NCBI GenBank assembly: GCA_029932675.1
Contig: JAOZPP010000090.1
Coordinates: 1-10,246, forward strand
Direction: 5' to 3'
DNA length: 10,246 nt
Source of the DNA: a bacterium
GTDB taxonomy: Bacteria; SM23-81; DAOVCL01
Shown: piece after piece, positions 1 through 6,921 of the stretch
Layout: each line of letters begins with the position of its first letter
Position numbering within the stretch: position 1 is the first letter of the stretch
The notes under the pieces: generated by a model
The model's input: the letters and a program-made list of their open reading frames with translations, nothing else
Databases searched by the model: none
Told to the model about the DNA's origin: nothing
Translations under genes and position numbers: made by a program

Positions 1-9
1 TCCCCCCAT
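1..9 (-). CDS. possible 5' end of a leftward gene, cut by window edge
   Basis: On the minus strand an ATG (bases 9-7) lies 7 bases after a perfect AGGAGG (bases 22-17), the best-looking ribosome binding site arrangement in the window. Only three codons (Met-Gly-Gly) are visible, so no product can be named. If real, the gene runs leftward and is divergent from tRNA-Leu. A GTG just before the ATG (bases 12-10) is an alternative start. The sequence here is very purine-rich on the minus strand, so the AGGAGG could be a chance by-product of composition. Confidence 0.33.
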
Positions 10-24
10 CACCTCTCCTCCTAA

Positions 25-67
25 CCCTACCTCTCCCCCCTCCCTTGGACCCCCGGCCCCCCCACCC
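25..67 (-). other. G-quadruplex-type tract on the minus strand
   Basis: The plus strand has six cytosine runs of three or more bases (25-27, 35-40, 42-44, 50-54, 57-63, 65-67), separated by 7, 1, 5, 2 and 1 bases. Read on the minus strand this is a textbook G3+ N1-7 quadruplex pattern with more runs than the four needed. It sits just upstream of the possible leftward start at base 9, so it would lie in that gene's promoter or leader. The motif is seen directly; a regulatory role is inference. Confidence 0.55.
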
Positions 68-403
68 TGGTTACCATCTGCCTTCCCAGTACCAAAATCT
101 AAGGGAATAAAATCAGGCAGAAAAGTTGGAATTATTTAAGGTTACATAATAAGCAGTAAATAGGAATTTTCTATTGAGCTAATTGAAACTGGGTGAGGGA
201 AGTCTTTAAGCAGCAAGTATCTGGAAAGCATAGGGATTTCCTTTTTTATCCATTGATTATCAAAGAGTCGCAGAGAAGCACTGGGCCCACGGATCCCCTG
301 TTCTGAGGGTAAAAGGGCAGAAGAGGGGGCTGCCACCTCAAGGGTCTGGGGACAACCATTTCCGCTTGCCCCAGCCTGGACTTTCAATTGGGCAAAAAAT
401 TCC
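68..403. other. intergenic region without a convincing gene
   Basis: No believable coding region was found. Bases 100-200 are AT-rich and could hold a leftward promoter, but no good -35/-10 pair was seen. Bases 265-395 are GC-rich and can fold on the plus strand into two stems: TGAGG (304-308)/CCTCA (336-340) enclosing GGCAG (316-320)/CTGCC (330-334), and CTGGGG (346-351) plus CAA (353-355) with TTG (366-368) plus CCCCAG (369-374). GCCCA (285-289) could pair with TGGGC (389-393) around both. An 81-codon leftward reading frame here starts at TTG without a ribosome binding site and looks like no known protein. Confidence 0.5.
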
Positions 404-431
404 TTGACTTGGAGGGTGAGTGGGTTATATT
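404..431 (+). promoter_or_regulatory. sigma-70-type promoter of tRNA-Leu
   Basis: The -35 TTGACT (404-409) and the -10 TATATT (426-431) are separated by 16 bases. The predicted start is near 437-439, only 4-6 bases before the tRNA, which fits a tRNA promoter. The transcript probably continues into rpsT, since no terminator or second good promoter was seen between 528 and 586. Confidence 0.75.
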
Positions 432-442
432 AAATTGTGTTT

Positions 443-527
443 GCCGGAGTGGTGAAATTGGTAGACGCAGGGGACTCAAAATCCCCCGTCCTTTATGGAC
501 ATGTCGGTTCGAGTCCGACCTCCGGCA
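443..527 (+). tRNA. tRNA-Leu, anticodon CAA
   Basis: This is a class II tRNA of 85 bases. The acceptor stem pairs GCCGGAG (443-449) with CTCCGGC (520-526), followed by discriminator A. The anticodon loop CTCAAAA gives anticodon CAA, which reads the Leu codon TTG. The long variable arm (GTCC/GGAC with a TTTAT loop) and the T arm (GTCGG, TTCGAGT, CCGAC) are both intact. The 3' CCA is not encoded, because TAA follows, so it must be added by the CCA-adding enzyme. Confidence 0.96.
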
Positions 528-586
528 TAAATTTTTGCCCATCTCGGTTACTCAGCGGCAGATGTCACTTAAAGAAGGAGGAGTAG

Positions 587-847
587 GTGGCCACACATAG
601 ATCAGCAGAAAAGAGGCTAAGAAAAAGCAAAGTAGAGAGGTTACAAAACAAGATTTATAAGACCCGTATCAAGACGGTAACGAAGAAGGTTCTCGCTGCC
701 CCAGATAAGGAAACTGCTTTGCAGGCGGTCAAGGAAGCGGCATCTATCCTGGATAGAGCTGCCCAAAAGAGGGTAATCCACAAGAATTTGGCTGCCCGAA
801 GGAAATCCAAGTTGATGAAGAGGGTGAACAACCTCACAGGAGAGTGA
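587..847 (+). CDS. rpsT: 30S ribosomal protein S20
   Basis: S20 is a small helical protein that binds 16S rRNA early in assembly of the 30S subunit. The 86-residue product has the family's usual length and a strongly basic composition. It starts ATHRSAEKRLRKS, has the conserved central region ending KRVIHKNLAARRKS, and ends in a short tail. The start is GTG at 587, supported by the purine-rich binding site AAGAAGGAGGAG just upstream; no ATG is available. In E. coli, rpsT uses UUG as part of autogenous translational control, so a weak GTG start here may serve the same purpose (inference). It lies 59 bases after tRNA-Leu with no obvious promoter between them, so co-transcription from the 404-431 promoter is likely. 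Confidence 0.96.
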   Translation: MATHRSAEKRLRKSKVERLQNKIYKTRIKTVTKKVLAAPDKETALQAVKEAASILDRAAQKRVIHKNLAARRKSKLMKRVNNLTGE

Positions 848-943
848 AACTTTACATTGCAATTGGTGCCCTTCCAGTGGTTTTTTTCTGACGAGATAAC
901 AGTATTTTAATTTTTTCAAGAAACCCTGGATTAGAATAGCTTG

Positions 944-979
944 ATTATCTTGTCGATAATGTCCCCAAAGGGGATTTTT
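944..979 (+). terminator. tandem hairpins with U-run, likely terminator after rpsT
   Basis: ATTATC (944-949) pairs with GATAAT (955-960) around a five-base loop. Directly after it TCCCC (962-966) pairs with GGGGA (970-974) around AAA, followed by TTTTT (975-979). The second hairpin with its U-run looks like a Rho-independent terminator for the tRNA-Leu/rpsT transcript. It ends only 27 bases before the next gene's ATG. If that gene's promoter is upstream of it (a TAGAAT at 932-937 is the only candidate -10 and has no good -35), the hairpins would sit in its leader and could attenuate it. Confidence 0.5.
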
Positions 980-1006
980 ATACATTAGGAGTTGCCTAGG
1001 AAAGAA

Positions 1007-2419
1007 ATGGAAAATAAGAGCCAACTGAGGTTAATAGCCATCTCATCGAGCCGATCTACCTTGAACGAGATCAAGAAGATACTCGAAGGGGAGGATGTAA
1101 TCGCGGCAGAAGACCCCCAGGAGGCGTTGGAGGTGGTTGAAAAGGATGGGATTGGGCTGGTTCTGATTGATTGTGAAATGAAAGGGAGAGACCTCTGGAG
1201 GATGATGAAGGAGAAAAGCCCGAGGACATCAGTCATCCTTTTTGGGGGCGATCTCTCCGCTGAAGAGTTGATCCAAGTCTACAGGGAAGGGGTCTATGAT
1301 TATGTGCCCAAGTCTCGTCTCACCACTGATCTGAGGAAAACCATAGAGAGGGTCGAGGAGAGGAGAAGGTTAGGGGAGCGGGAGGAGGATTTGAAGAGGA
1401 AGTTAAAGGAGTCGGAGAAAAAGTATAGAGGACTAATAGAACATGCCAATGATCCTATCTTTACCTTAGCGGCCAATGGTATCCTTACTTTTGTAAACAA
1501 AAAGATGGAGGAGGTGACTGGCCGATCTAAGGAAGAGCTGGTTGGGGAAAAGTTCTCTAATTTTATCCCCTCGGAGATGAGGGAAGATTTTGAAGAATCC
1601 TTCCAGAGGATTTGGTCTCAGGGGAATCCCAAAGAGGTGGAGGTTGAAGTTCTTGATAAAGAGGGGAGGAGGATCACTCTGGCCGTTAACTATACTCCAA
1701 TCGTTGTCGATAAAGAGGTAGTGGGGATGCAATGTATTGCCAGAGACATCACGGGGAGGAAGGAATCGGAGGAGAGGTTAAGGAAGATGGTGGAGGCTTC
1801 TGAAGAAGGAATTGTTACCTTTGATAGCGAAGGGAGGTTTACTTCTCTCAATAAACAGGCGGAGAAGGTCTTAGGATACCGAGTGAATCAGCTTCTTGGA
1901 GAGACCCTCGAAAGGATAGTCCTACCGGATCAAGGGGGTGTAGCCCAGTCGCACCTGAGAGAACTTTCCCTGGCCGATGAGCTTGTTCGTGTGACCTTCA
2001 ACATATCTACCTCTGATGGTCAAGAAAGGGAAGTAGAGTTCCGCACCAAACCCTTAGAGAGGGGAGGGGAAGTAATCGGGGCCATTTCAGTGGTCCAGCA
2101 AGTGGTCGAAGAAGAGGAGGGAAGTCCTGCTTTGGAGATACTCAACTCCTTGAAGAGTCCCTTTCTGGCCTTTAATGAGCGGGGGGAGATGACTATGGCC
2201 AATCGGGCATTCTCGGAAGCAACGGGTTTTTCTCCCTCAGAGATTGAGGGGAAACCCATCTCTGAACTCATAGACCAGGAGGAACAAGAGCCGGATGGGA
2301 AGACGAGGCTCTCCTTAAGGACCAAAAGCGGAGGTTCCCTTATCCTTCTTGCTCACTCCTTTCCCCTTCTGGGGAGACTTAAGGGGAGGGTGATAATAGG
2401 AGAAAAGGTAATTGGCTAA
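1007..2419 (+). CDS. receiver-like plus triple PAS signalling protein without output domain
   Basis: The product is a 470-residue cytoplasmic sensor-type protein with no transmembrane segment or signal peptide. Residues 7-120 resemble a response-regulator receiver. The phosphoacceptor-position Asp (D55, in LIDCEM) and the conserved Lys (K102, in VPKS) are present, but the acidic pair at the end of strand 1 is replaced by serines (S13-S15) and the Thr/Ser site by Gly, so normal Mg-dependent phosphorylation is doubtful. A charged helical linker (about 109-139) leads to PAS 1 (about 136-251, ending in a PAC-like ARDITGRK), PAS 2 (about 252-365) and PAS 3 (about 375-470). The protein ends right after PAS 3: no histidine kinase, GGDEF, EAL, GAF or DNA-binding domain is seen, and the following 246 bases show no kinase remnant. 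ATG 1007 is preferred because AGGA (998-1001) lies at suitable distance; TTG 992 would abut its AGGAG. It converges on the sigma-54 activator gene. Confidence 0.85.
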   Translation: MENKSQLRLIAISSSRSTLNEIKKILEGEDVIAAEDPQEALEVVEKDGIGLVLIDCEMKGRDLWRMMKEKSPRTSVILFGGDLSAEELIQVYREGVYDYVPKSRLTTDLRKTIERVEERRRLGEREEDLKRKLKESEKKYRGLIEHANDPIFTLAANGILTFVNKKMEEVTGRSKEELVGEKFSNFIPSEMREDFEESFQRIWSQGNPKEVEVEVLDKEGRRITLAVNYTPIVVDKEVVGMQCIARDITGRKESEERLRKMVEASEEGIVTFDSEGRFTSLNKQAEKVLGYRVNQLLGETLERIVLPDQGGVAQSHLRELSLADELVRVTFNISTSDGQEREVEFRTKPLERGGEVIGAISVVQQVVEEEEGSPALEILNSLKSPFLAFNERGEMTMANRAFSEATGFSPSEIEGKPISELIDQEEQEPDGKTRLSLRTKSGGSLILLAHSFPLLGRLKGRVIIGEKVIG

Positions 2420-2665
2420 TGGCATTTTATGGAAGGGAATCGGACCCCACTTGAAGCTCCATCTTTGGCCTAGCCCATTAAGAATTTGGGGGCAACTCCT
2501 CTAACCGCTGAGGGTTTTTCCTTATATAGAGACAAGTCTTTTACAGTTAGGTAGCAGATACACTTATTCCCATCTATTCAGAACTTAGCTCCCTTGCGGT
2601 CCCAACTTTATTCATAAGGGATACTTCGCTAATTCCTTGATTTTTAAGAGATATTTGAAGCCAGT
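2420..2665. other. convergent intergenic spacer
   Basis: This lies between two converging genes. Apart from the weak terminator-like hairpin at 2497-2519 I see no gene, no readable gene remnant and no sigma-54 type -24/-12 element. No clear terminator serves the leftward operon that ends at 2666. Confidence 0.5.
2497..2519 (+). terminator. weak Rho-independent terminator candidate
   Basis: CCTC (2498-2501) pairs with GAGG (2510-2513), with one extra T-G wobble, around an eight-base loop. A TTTTT run (2515-2519) follows. The stem is short, so termination may be inefficient. It is placed correctly to end the PAS protein transcript before it runs into the opposing operon. Confidence 0.35.
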
Positions 2666-4123
2666 CTATCTTAACCCATATCTTTGCAATTTACGGTAGA
2701 GGGTTCTCTCCCCGATCCCCAATATCTGGGCAGCCTTTTTCCTGTTTCCTCCCACCTGGCGGAGGGCTTTCTGGATCAGTTCCTTCTCCACCTCTGAGAT
2801 CTTGCTCACCTCCAAAGTTTTCTCCTCCCCCTCAGTAAGGGGAACAGCTACGGCAGGACGAATGAGGGTTCCCCCCTTAAGCATCTCCTTTAAGGTGGTC
2901 ATTTCATCCTTTAAGCTGAGTATGGCTCGATAGATAAGCTCATGTTCGGCTGATTCTATAGACTTACCTACCCTCACGGGGAACTCCTCCCTTTCCGGTG
3001 ACCGTGACTGGATGTAGCTTTCTATATCTGGAGCGTCAATCTTCCTTTCCGACGATAGGACAATCATCTGTTCAACAAGATTCTTTAGCTCTCGCACATT
3101 CCCCGGCCAGTGATATTCGACCAGTTTCTTCATCGCTCTTTCGGTGAGGCCGGCAAAATCTCGCTGATTCTCCCTGGTGAACCTTTCAATGAATTCATAG
3201 ATGAGAAGTGGTATATCCCTCTTCCTCTGCCTTAGAGGGGGAACATCTATCTTTACTACGCAGAGCCGGTAATAGAGGTCCTTTCTGAATTTTCCCCCCT
3301 CTACCTCTGCCTTTAAATCTCGATTGGTTGCTGCCACTACCCTCACATCAACCTGAATAGTGTGGTTTCCCCCCACCCGCATGAACTCCTTTTCTTCCAA
3401 TACCCTGAGGAGCTTTACCTGGGTGGCGGGGGAGAGCTCACCGACCTCATCGAGAAAGATAGTCCCCCCATGGGCCAATTCGAACATTCCCAGTCGTCGG
3501 GAAAGGGCACCGGTGAACGCCCCCTTCTCATGACCAAAGAGCTCGCTCTCTAAGACTCCCTCTGCCAACGCCCCACAGTTAAGGGTGACAAATGGCCTCT
3601 CCCTCCGGGGGCTGTTCTGGTGAATGGCCTTAGCAATGAGTTCCTTTCCAGTTCCACTCTCCCCTTGGATGAGAACGGTGACATTGGTGGGGGCGATCTG
3701 GAGCACCGTTTCGGCTATTTGTTTTATCTCCTCCGATCTGCCCACCAAACCACAGGCTTTGATCGCCTTGCGCTTGCGCAGGAGGCTGTTGACCTTGATC
3801 TGTAGTCTCTCCGGGTCAATGGGCTTCTGCGCCCAGTCCTCTACCCCTAACTCAAAGAGCTCCATGGCCCTCTCCCTCTTCTCCTGATTGACTAAGATGA
3901 TCACACTTGTTCCCATATACTTGGCGACAACCCTCTGAAGGAGTTTTTCTGTGGAGAACCCAGGAAGGGAGAGGTCAAAGAGCAGAAGAAAGAAGCCGTC
4001 CTCCCGCAAAGCCTTGAGAAGTCGCGCGGGATCCTTGACCCAGACCTTTTCATACCCTTGAAGGGAGGCGTCTATCTGAAGAGCAAGATCCTCCTCATCG
4101 GTAGCTAAGAGAATTTTTTTCAA
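2666..4123 (-). CDS. sigma-54-dependent response regulator (NtrC family)
   Basis: This is a transcription activator that uses ATP to open sigma-54 RNA polymerase promoters. Its 485 residues contain a receiver (1-118), a sigma-54 AAA+ domain (about 125-365) and a C-terminal Fis-type helix-turn-helix (about 445-484). The receiver has an acidic D9/E10 pair, phosphoacceptor D50 and K100, but Asn (N79) where Thr/Ser is usual. The ATPase has Walker A GESGTGKE (154-161), the sigma-54-contacting loop GAFTGA (201-206), Walker B FLDE (D225, E226), ATNRD (265-269), Arg-finger candidates R280/R286 and sensor II GNVREL (341-346), so it looks fully active. It starts at TTG 4123 inside the purL stop (TTGA overlap); GGAGGG six bases upstream is the binding site. 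Co-transcription and translational coupling with purL are therefore expected. No partner histidine kinase is present in the window, and its targets are unknown. Confidence 0.94.
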   Translation of the reverse strand: MKKILLATDEEDLALQIDASLQGYEKVWVKDPARLLKALREDGFFLLLFDLSLPGFSTEKLLQRVVAKYMGTSVIILVNQEKRERAMELFELGVEDWAQKPIDPERLQIKVNSLLRKRKAIKACGLVGRSEEIKQIAETVLQIAPTNVTVLIQGESGTGKELIAKAIHQNSPRRERPFVTLNCGALAEGVLESELFGHEKGAFTGALSRRLGMFELAHGGTIFLDEVGELSPATQVKLLRVLEEKEFMRVGGNHTIQVDVRVVAATNRDLKAEVEGGKFRKDLYYRLCVVKIDVPPLRQRKRDIPLLIYEFIERFTRENQRDFAGLTERAMKKLVEYHWPGNVRELKNLVEQMIVLSSERKIDAPDIESYIQSRSPEREEFPVRVGKSIESAEHELIYRAILSLKDEMTTLKEMLKGGTLIRPAVAVPLTEGEEKTLEVSKISEVEKELIQKALRQVGGNRKKAAQILGIGERTLYRKLQRYGLR

Positions 4124-6345
4124 CTCCTACCCTCCATAATCCTGACCAAGGAGAACCTATATTCATCCTCCAGTCTACCTAAATCCAGATCAACGAGGTT
4201 ACCTATCTTCAACTTATCCCCCCCTACTTTGCCGATTACCCTCACCTTTACCCCAGAGTTGTCCCCCTTCTCCTTAAGCCTCTTCCAACCCTCATCCTCA
4301 ACAGTAACTATTATTCGCGACTGTGACTCGCCAAAAAGGGAGGAGACCTCATCTGGGCCATCCAAGGAGTCAACCCAGGCCCCCACTCTCCCCTCCGGAG
4401 AGGCCAAACAAGCTTCGGCTAAGGCTATGGCCAGACCTCCTTCGGAGAGGTCATGGGCCGACTTTACCAATCCTTGAGCGATCCCCCATCTACAGAGGGC
4501 CTGAACCCTCAGTTCATAGTCCAAATCCAGAACAGGACACCCTCCTCCCACCATCCCATAGATTACCCTTAGATATTCGCTCCCTCCTAACTCTCCCCTA
4601 TTCTCCCCCAAGAGAAGGATCAAGTCCCCTTTTTCCTTAAACCATTGGGTAGTGACCTTATCCAAATCATCTATCAACCCCACCATCCCGATTACCGGAG
4701 TGGGATATACGGAGCCCTGAGGGCTCTGGTTGTAAAAGCTTACATTGCCACCGGTGACTGGAGTCTGCATAGCACGGCAAGCCTCTCCAATTCCCTCCAC
4801 GCAGCGGGCAAATGTCCAGAAGACTTCGGGATCTTCTGGATTGCCGAAATTAAGGCAATCCGTGACTGCTAAGGGTTTTGCCCCCGAGCAGATCAGGTTC
4901 CTGGCCGCTTCAGCCACAGCTATCCTTCCCCCCATCCTTGGATCGAGGTAGCAGTAGCGCCCATTTCCATCTGCAGTAAGGGCTAAGCCCTTGTTTAACT
5001 TTTTTATCCTGATCACTGCAGCATCAGAACCAGGGGGAAGGAGCGTGTTTGTCCTCACCATAGTGTCATATTGACGGTAAACCCATTCCTTGCTCGAAAT
5101 AGTAGGGGAGGAAAGGAGCTTAAGCAGGGCTTGGTTAAAATCGGCTGGAGGGGGAAATCTTCCTTTCAATCTCTTTCCCACCCGGTCTAAGTATTTGGGT
5201 TTCTTCTCCTTTCTTTTGTAGACAGGGGCCCCCTCACCCACAACTAAGCTGTGTGGCGGTATGGAAGCGACCACCTCCCCGCCTTCCCTCACCTTGAGCC
5301 AACCCTCCTCCACCACCTGACCGATGACCTCGCAGTTGAGCTCCCACTTCTTAAATATCGCCTTTACCTCCTCCTCATAGCCCCTTTCCACTACCAGCAA
5401 CATCCTCTCCTGTGATTCGGAGAGCATGAGTTCATAGGGGATCATCCCCTCCTCCCGGCGGGGGACCTTATCCAGGTCGATTTTCATCCCACATCCGCCC
5501 TTGGCAGCCATCTCGCTTGTCGAACAGGTGATTCCCGCTGCCCCCATGTCCTGGATGCCAACTATGTGGCCACCCCGGATAGCTTCCAAGCAAGCCTCTA
5601 AGAGGAGTTTCTCCATGAAAGGATCGCCTATCTGCACTGAGGGGCGCCTGGCTTGAGATTTTTCATTCAGTTCCTCGGAGGCAAAGGTGGCTCCATGGAT
5701 TCCATCCCTTCCCGTAGAGGAGCCCACTATAAATACGGGATTCCCTGGGCCTTTAGCTAAGGCAGAAGCCAGATATCCCCTCTTGGCCACTCCCAAGGCC
5801 ATGACATTGACTAGGGGATTCTCCTGGTAGGTATCCTCGAAGTAAACCTCCCCCCCGACATTGGGAACACCAAAGCAGTTGCCATAGTCGGCAATTCCCC
5901 TGACCACCCCGTCAAAGAGGTATCTGGTCTGGGGGCTCTCCAAGTTTCCGAAGCGGAGGGAATTGAGGGAAGCGATGGGCCTTGCCCCCATCGCGAATAT
6001 GTCCCTCATTATTCCCCCTACTCCAGTCGCTGCCCCCTGATAGGGCTCTACTGCCGAGGGGTGGTTATGGCTCTCCATCTTGAAGACCACTACCCAACCA
6101 TCGCCAATCTCTACTGCCCCCGCGTTCTCCTCCCCGGCTTTGGCCAGGAGGTTCTCCCCCTCGCGGGGAAGGCTCTTCAACCAGGGGAGAGAGCTCTTAT
6201 AGCTACAATGCTCAGACCACATCACCGAAAATATGCCCAGTTCGGTGAAGTTTGGCTCCCTGCCCAGGATCTCCTTTATCCTCTCATACTCCTCAGGGGT
6301 CAGCCCGTGTTGGGCCACAAGCTCTGGGGTAACCTTAATCTCCAT
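4120..6345 (-). CDS. purL: phosphoribosylformylglycinamidine synthase subunit PurL
   Basis: PurL converts FGAR, ATP and glutamine-derived ammonia to FGAM, the fourth step of de novo purine synthesis, in the cytoplasm. At 741 residues this is the small PurL form, which normally works with PurQ (glutaminase) and PurS; neither is in this window. Visible motifs are the N-terminal [13 protein letters not shown] with the likely catalytic His46, the ATP/Mg segment [13 protein letters not shown] (about 89-101), GAATGVGG, and the second half with repeated PurM-like fold elements such as [16 protein letters not shown]. The ATG at 6345 is preferred: AGGAGG lies five bases upstream and the start matches family N termini. 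The in-frame TTG at 6378 would lie inside the promoter and is rejected. The gene is first in an operon with a sigma-54 activator and is divergent from smpB. The leader is too short for a purine riboswitch. Confidence 0.97.
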   Translation of the reverse strand: MEIKVTPELVAQHGLTPEEYERIKEILGREPNFTELGIFSVMWSEHCSYKSSLPWLKSLPREGENLLAKAGEENAGAVEIGDGWVVVFKMESHNHPSAVEPYQGAATGVGGIMRDIFAMGARPIASLNSLRFGNLESPQTRYLFDGVVRGIADYGNCFGVPNVGGEVYFEDTYQENPLVNVMALGVAKRGYLASALAKGPGNPVFIVGSSTGRDGIHGATFASEELNEKSQARRPSVQIGDPFMEKLLLEACLEAIRGGHIVGIQDMGAAGITCSTSEMAAKGGCGMKIDLDKVPRREEGMIPYELMLSESQERMLLVVERGYEEEVKAIFKKWELNCEVIGQVVEEGWLKVREGGEVVASIPPHSLVVGEGAPVYKRKEKKPKYLDRVGKRLKGRFPPPADFNQALLKLLSSPTISSKEWVYRQYDTMVRTNTLLPPGSDAAVIRIKKLNKGLALTADGNGRYCYLDPRMGGRIAVAEAARNLICSGAKPLAVTDCLNFGNPEDPEVFWTFARCVEGIGEACRAMQTPVTGGNVSFYNQSPQGSVYPTPVIGMVGLIDDLDKVTTQWFKEKGDLILLLGENRGELGGSEYLRVIYGMVGGGCPVLDLDYELRVQALCRWGIAQGLVKSAHDLSEGGLAIALAEACLASPEGRVGAWVDSLDGPDEVSSLFGESQSRIIVTVEDEGWKRLKEKGDNSGVKVRVIGKVGGDKLKIGNLVDLDLGRLEDEYRFSLVRIMEGRS

Positions 6346-6354
6346 TAAGCCTCC

Positions 6355-6367
6355 TGTCAAAATGACA
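6355..6367. promoter_or_regulatory. palindromic operator candidate over the purL start site
   Basis: TGTCA (6355-6359), AAA, TGACA (6363-6367) is a perfect dyad. It touches the purL -10 element and covers the predicted purL transcription start near 6360. A third half-site, TTTGACA (6381-6387), lies between -10 and -35, forming a larger inverted repeat with TGTCAAA (6355-6361). The position is ideal for a repressor. The motif is seen directly; the protein that binds it is unknown. Confidence 0.45.
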
Positions 6368-6394
6368 ATATATACCAAAATTTGACATTATCAA
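6367..6394 (-). promoter_or_regulatory. sigma-70-type promoter of purL operon
   Basis: On the minus strand the -35 TTGATA (6394-6389) and the -10 TATATT (6372-6367) are separated by 16 bases. The predicted start near 6360 gives a leader of about 15 bases, just enough for the AGGAGG binding site. There is no sigma-54 -24/-12 pattern here, so the operon's own activator is unlikely to act on this promoter. Confidence 0.65.
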
Positions 6395-6435
6395 GGGAAA
6401 AATCCCATTCAACTTTTCGGAATTTCAAAATCTTC

Positions 6436-6464
6436 TTGCCATAGTTAGCAACCCTTCCTATATT
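6436..6464 (+). promoter_or_regulatory. sigma-70-type promoter of smpB operon
   Basis: The -35 TTGCCA (6436-6441) and the -10 TATATT (6459-6464) are separated by the optimal 17 bases. The predicted start is around 6470-6473, only 5-8 bases before the smpB ATG at 6478. The resulting mRNA would be nearly leaderless, which agrees with the absence of any Shine-Dalgarno sequence before smpB. Confidence 0.65.
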
Positions 6465-6477
6465 CCATAGCTGAACT

Positions 6478-6921
6478 ATGATTATCACTAACAGAAAAGC
6501 AAAGCGTGACTACGAGGTCTTAGAGACCTACGAAGCAGGGATGGTGCTGGAAGGAACTGAAGTTAAATCCCTTCGTCAGGGGAGGGCAAACCTCAAAGAC
6601 AGCTTCGCCCGCGTGGAGCAAGGGGAGGTCTTCCTCCATAATATGCATATTAGCCCTTACCCAAATGCCTCCCGATTCAACCATGACCCCGATCGAAAGA
6701 GGAAACTTCTTCTTCATCGCTGGGAGATAAAAAGGCTCTTGGGAAAGACGGCTGAGAAAGGGTTTACCCTCGTCCCCCTGAAGGTATACTTTAAGGGGAA
6801 GGTGGCAAAGGTAGAACTGGGACTCTGCAAGGGGAAGAAGCTCTACGACAAGAGAAGGGAGATAGCTGAGAGGGAGGTAAAGAGGGATCTGGAGAGGAGG
6901 TTGAAGCGGGGGTATGATTAG
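6478..6921 (+). CDS. smpB: SsrA-binding protein SmpB
   Basis: SmpB binds tmRNA and delivers it to stalled ribosomes for rescue and tagging (trans-translation). The 147 residues are slightly short of the usual 150-160 but cover the whole protein. Visible features are [18 protein letters not shown] near the N terminus, [12 protein letters not shown], the central [19 protein letters not shown] and the basic C-terminal [19 protein letters not shown], whose tail mimics the mRNA path. The ATG at 6478 gives the family's normal N terminus, although no Shine-Dalgarno sequence precedes it. The tmRNA gene is not in the window. smpB is first in an operon; its end overlaps the amidase gene by 8 bases. The promoter at 6436-6464 predicts a leader of only a few bases. 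Confidence 0.97.
   Translation: MIITNRKAKRDYEVLETYEAGMVLEGTEVKSLRQGRANLKDSFARVEQGEVFLHNMHISPYPNASRFNHDPDRKRKLLLHRWEIKRLLGKTAEKGFTLVPLKVYFKGKVAKVELGLCKGKKLYDKRREIAEREVKRDLERRLKRGYD

Noticed and set aside
223-247. GGAAA/TTTCC hairpin followed by six T as a terminator
   Set aside because: The stem is only five weak pairs with a nine-base loop, and no upstream transcript is known on that strand.
142-387. Leftward 81-codon reading frame before tRNA-Leu
   Set aside because: TTG start without a ribosome binding site, no recognisable protein features, and it spans an AT-rich/GC-rich boundary typical of non-coding sequence.
388-600. Rightward reading frame across tRNA-Leu
   Set aside because: It only reads through the tRNA gene and its promoter; the peptide has no protein character.
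855-880. Sigma-54 -24/-12 promoter on the minus strand (GGGCAC and TTGCA)
   Set aside because: The GG-to-GC distance is two bases too short, and no gene lies in the right place.
992-1006. TTG at 992 as start of the PAS protein
   Set aside because: Its AGGAG abuts the codon; the ATG at 1007 has a properly spaced AGGA.
641-1024. Leftward 127-codon frame opposite rpsT
   Set aside because: Antisense shadow of rpsT and the terminator region; no family resemblance.
3362-3887. Rightward frames inside the sigma-54 regulator gene
   Set aside because: Antisense shadows of a fully conserved AAA+ coding region.
6346-6378. TTG at 6378 as start of PurL
   Set aside because: It lies between the -35 and -10 of the purL promoter, upstream of the transcription start; the ATG at 6345 has a perfect AGGAGG.
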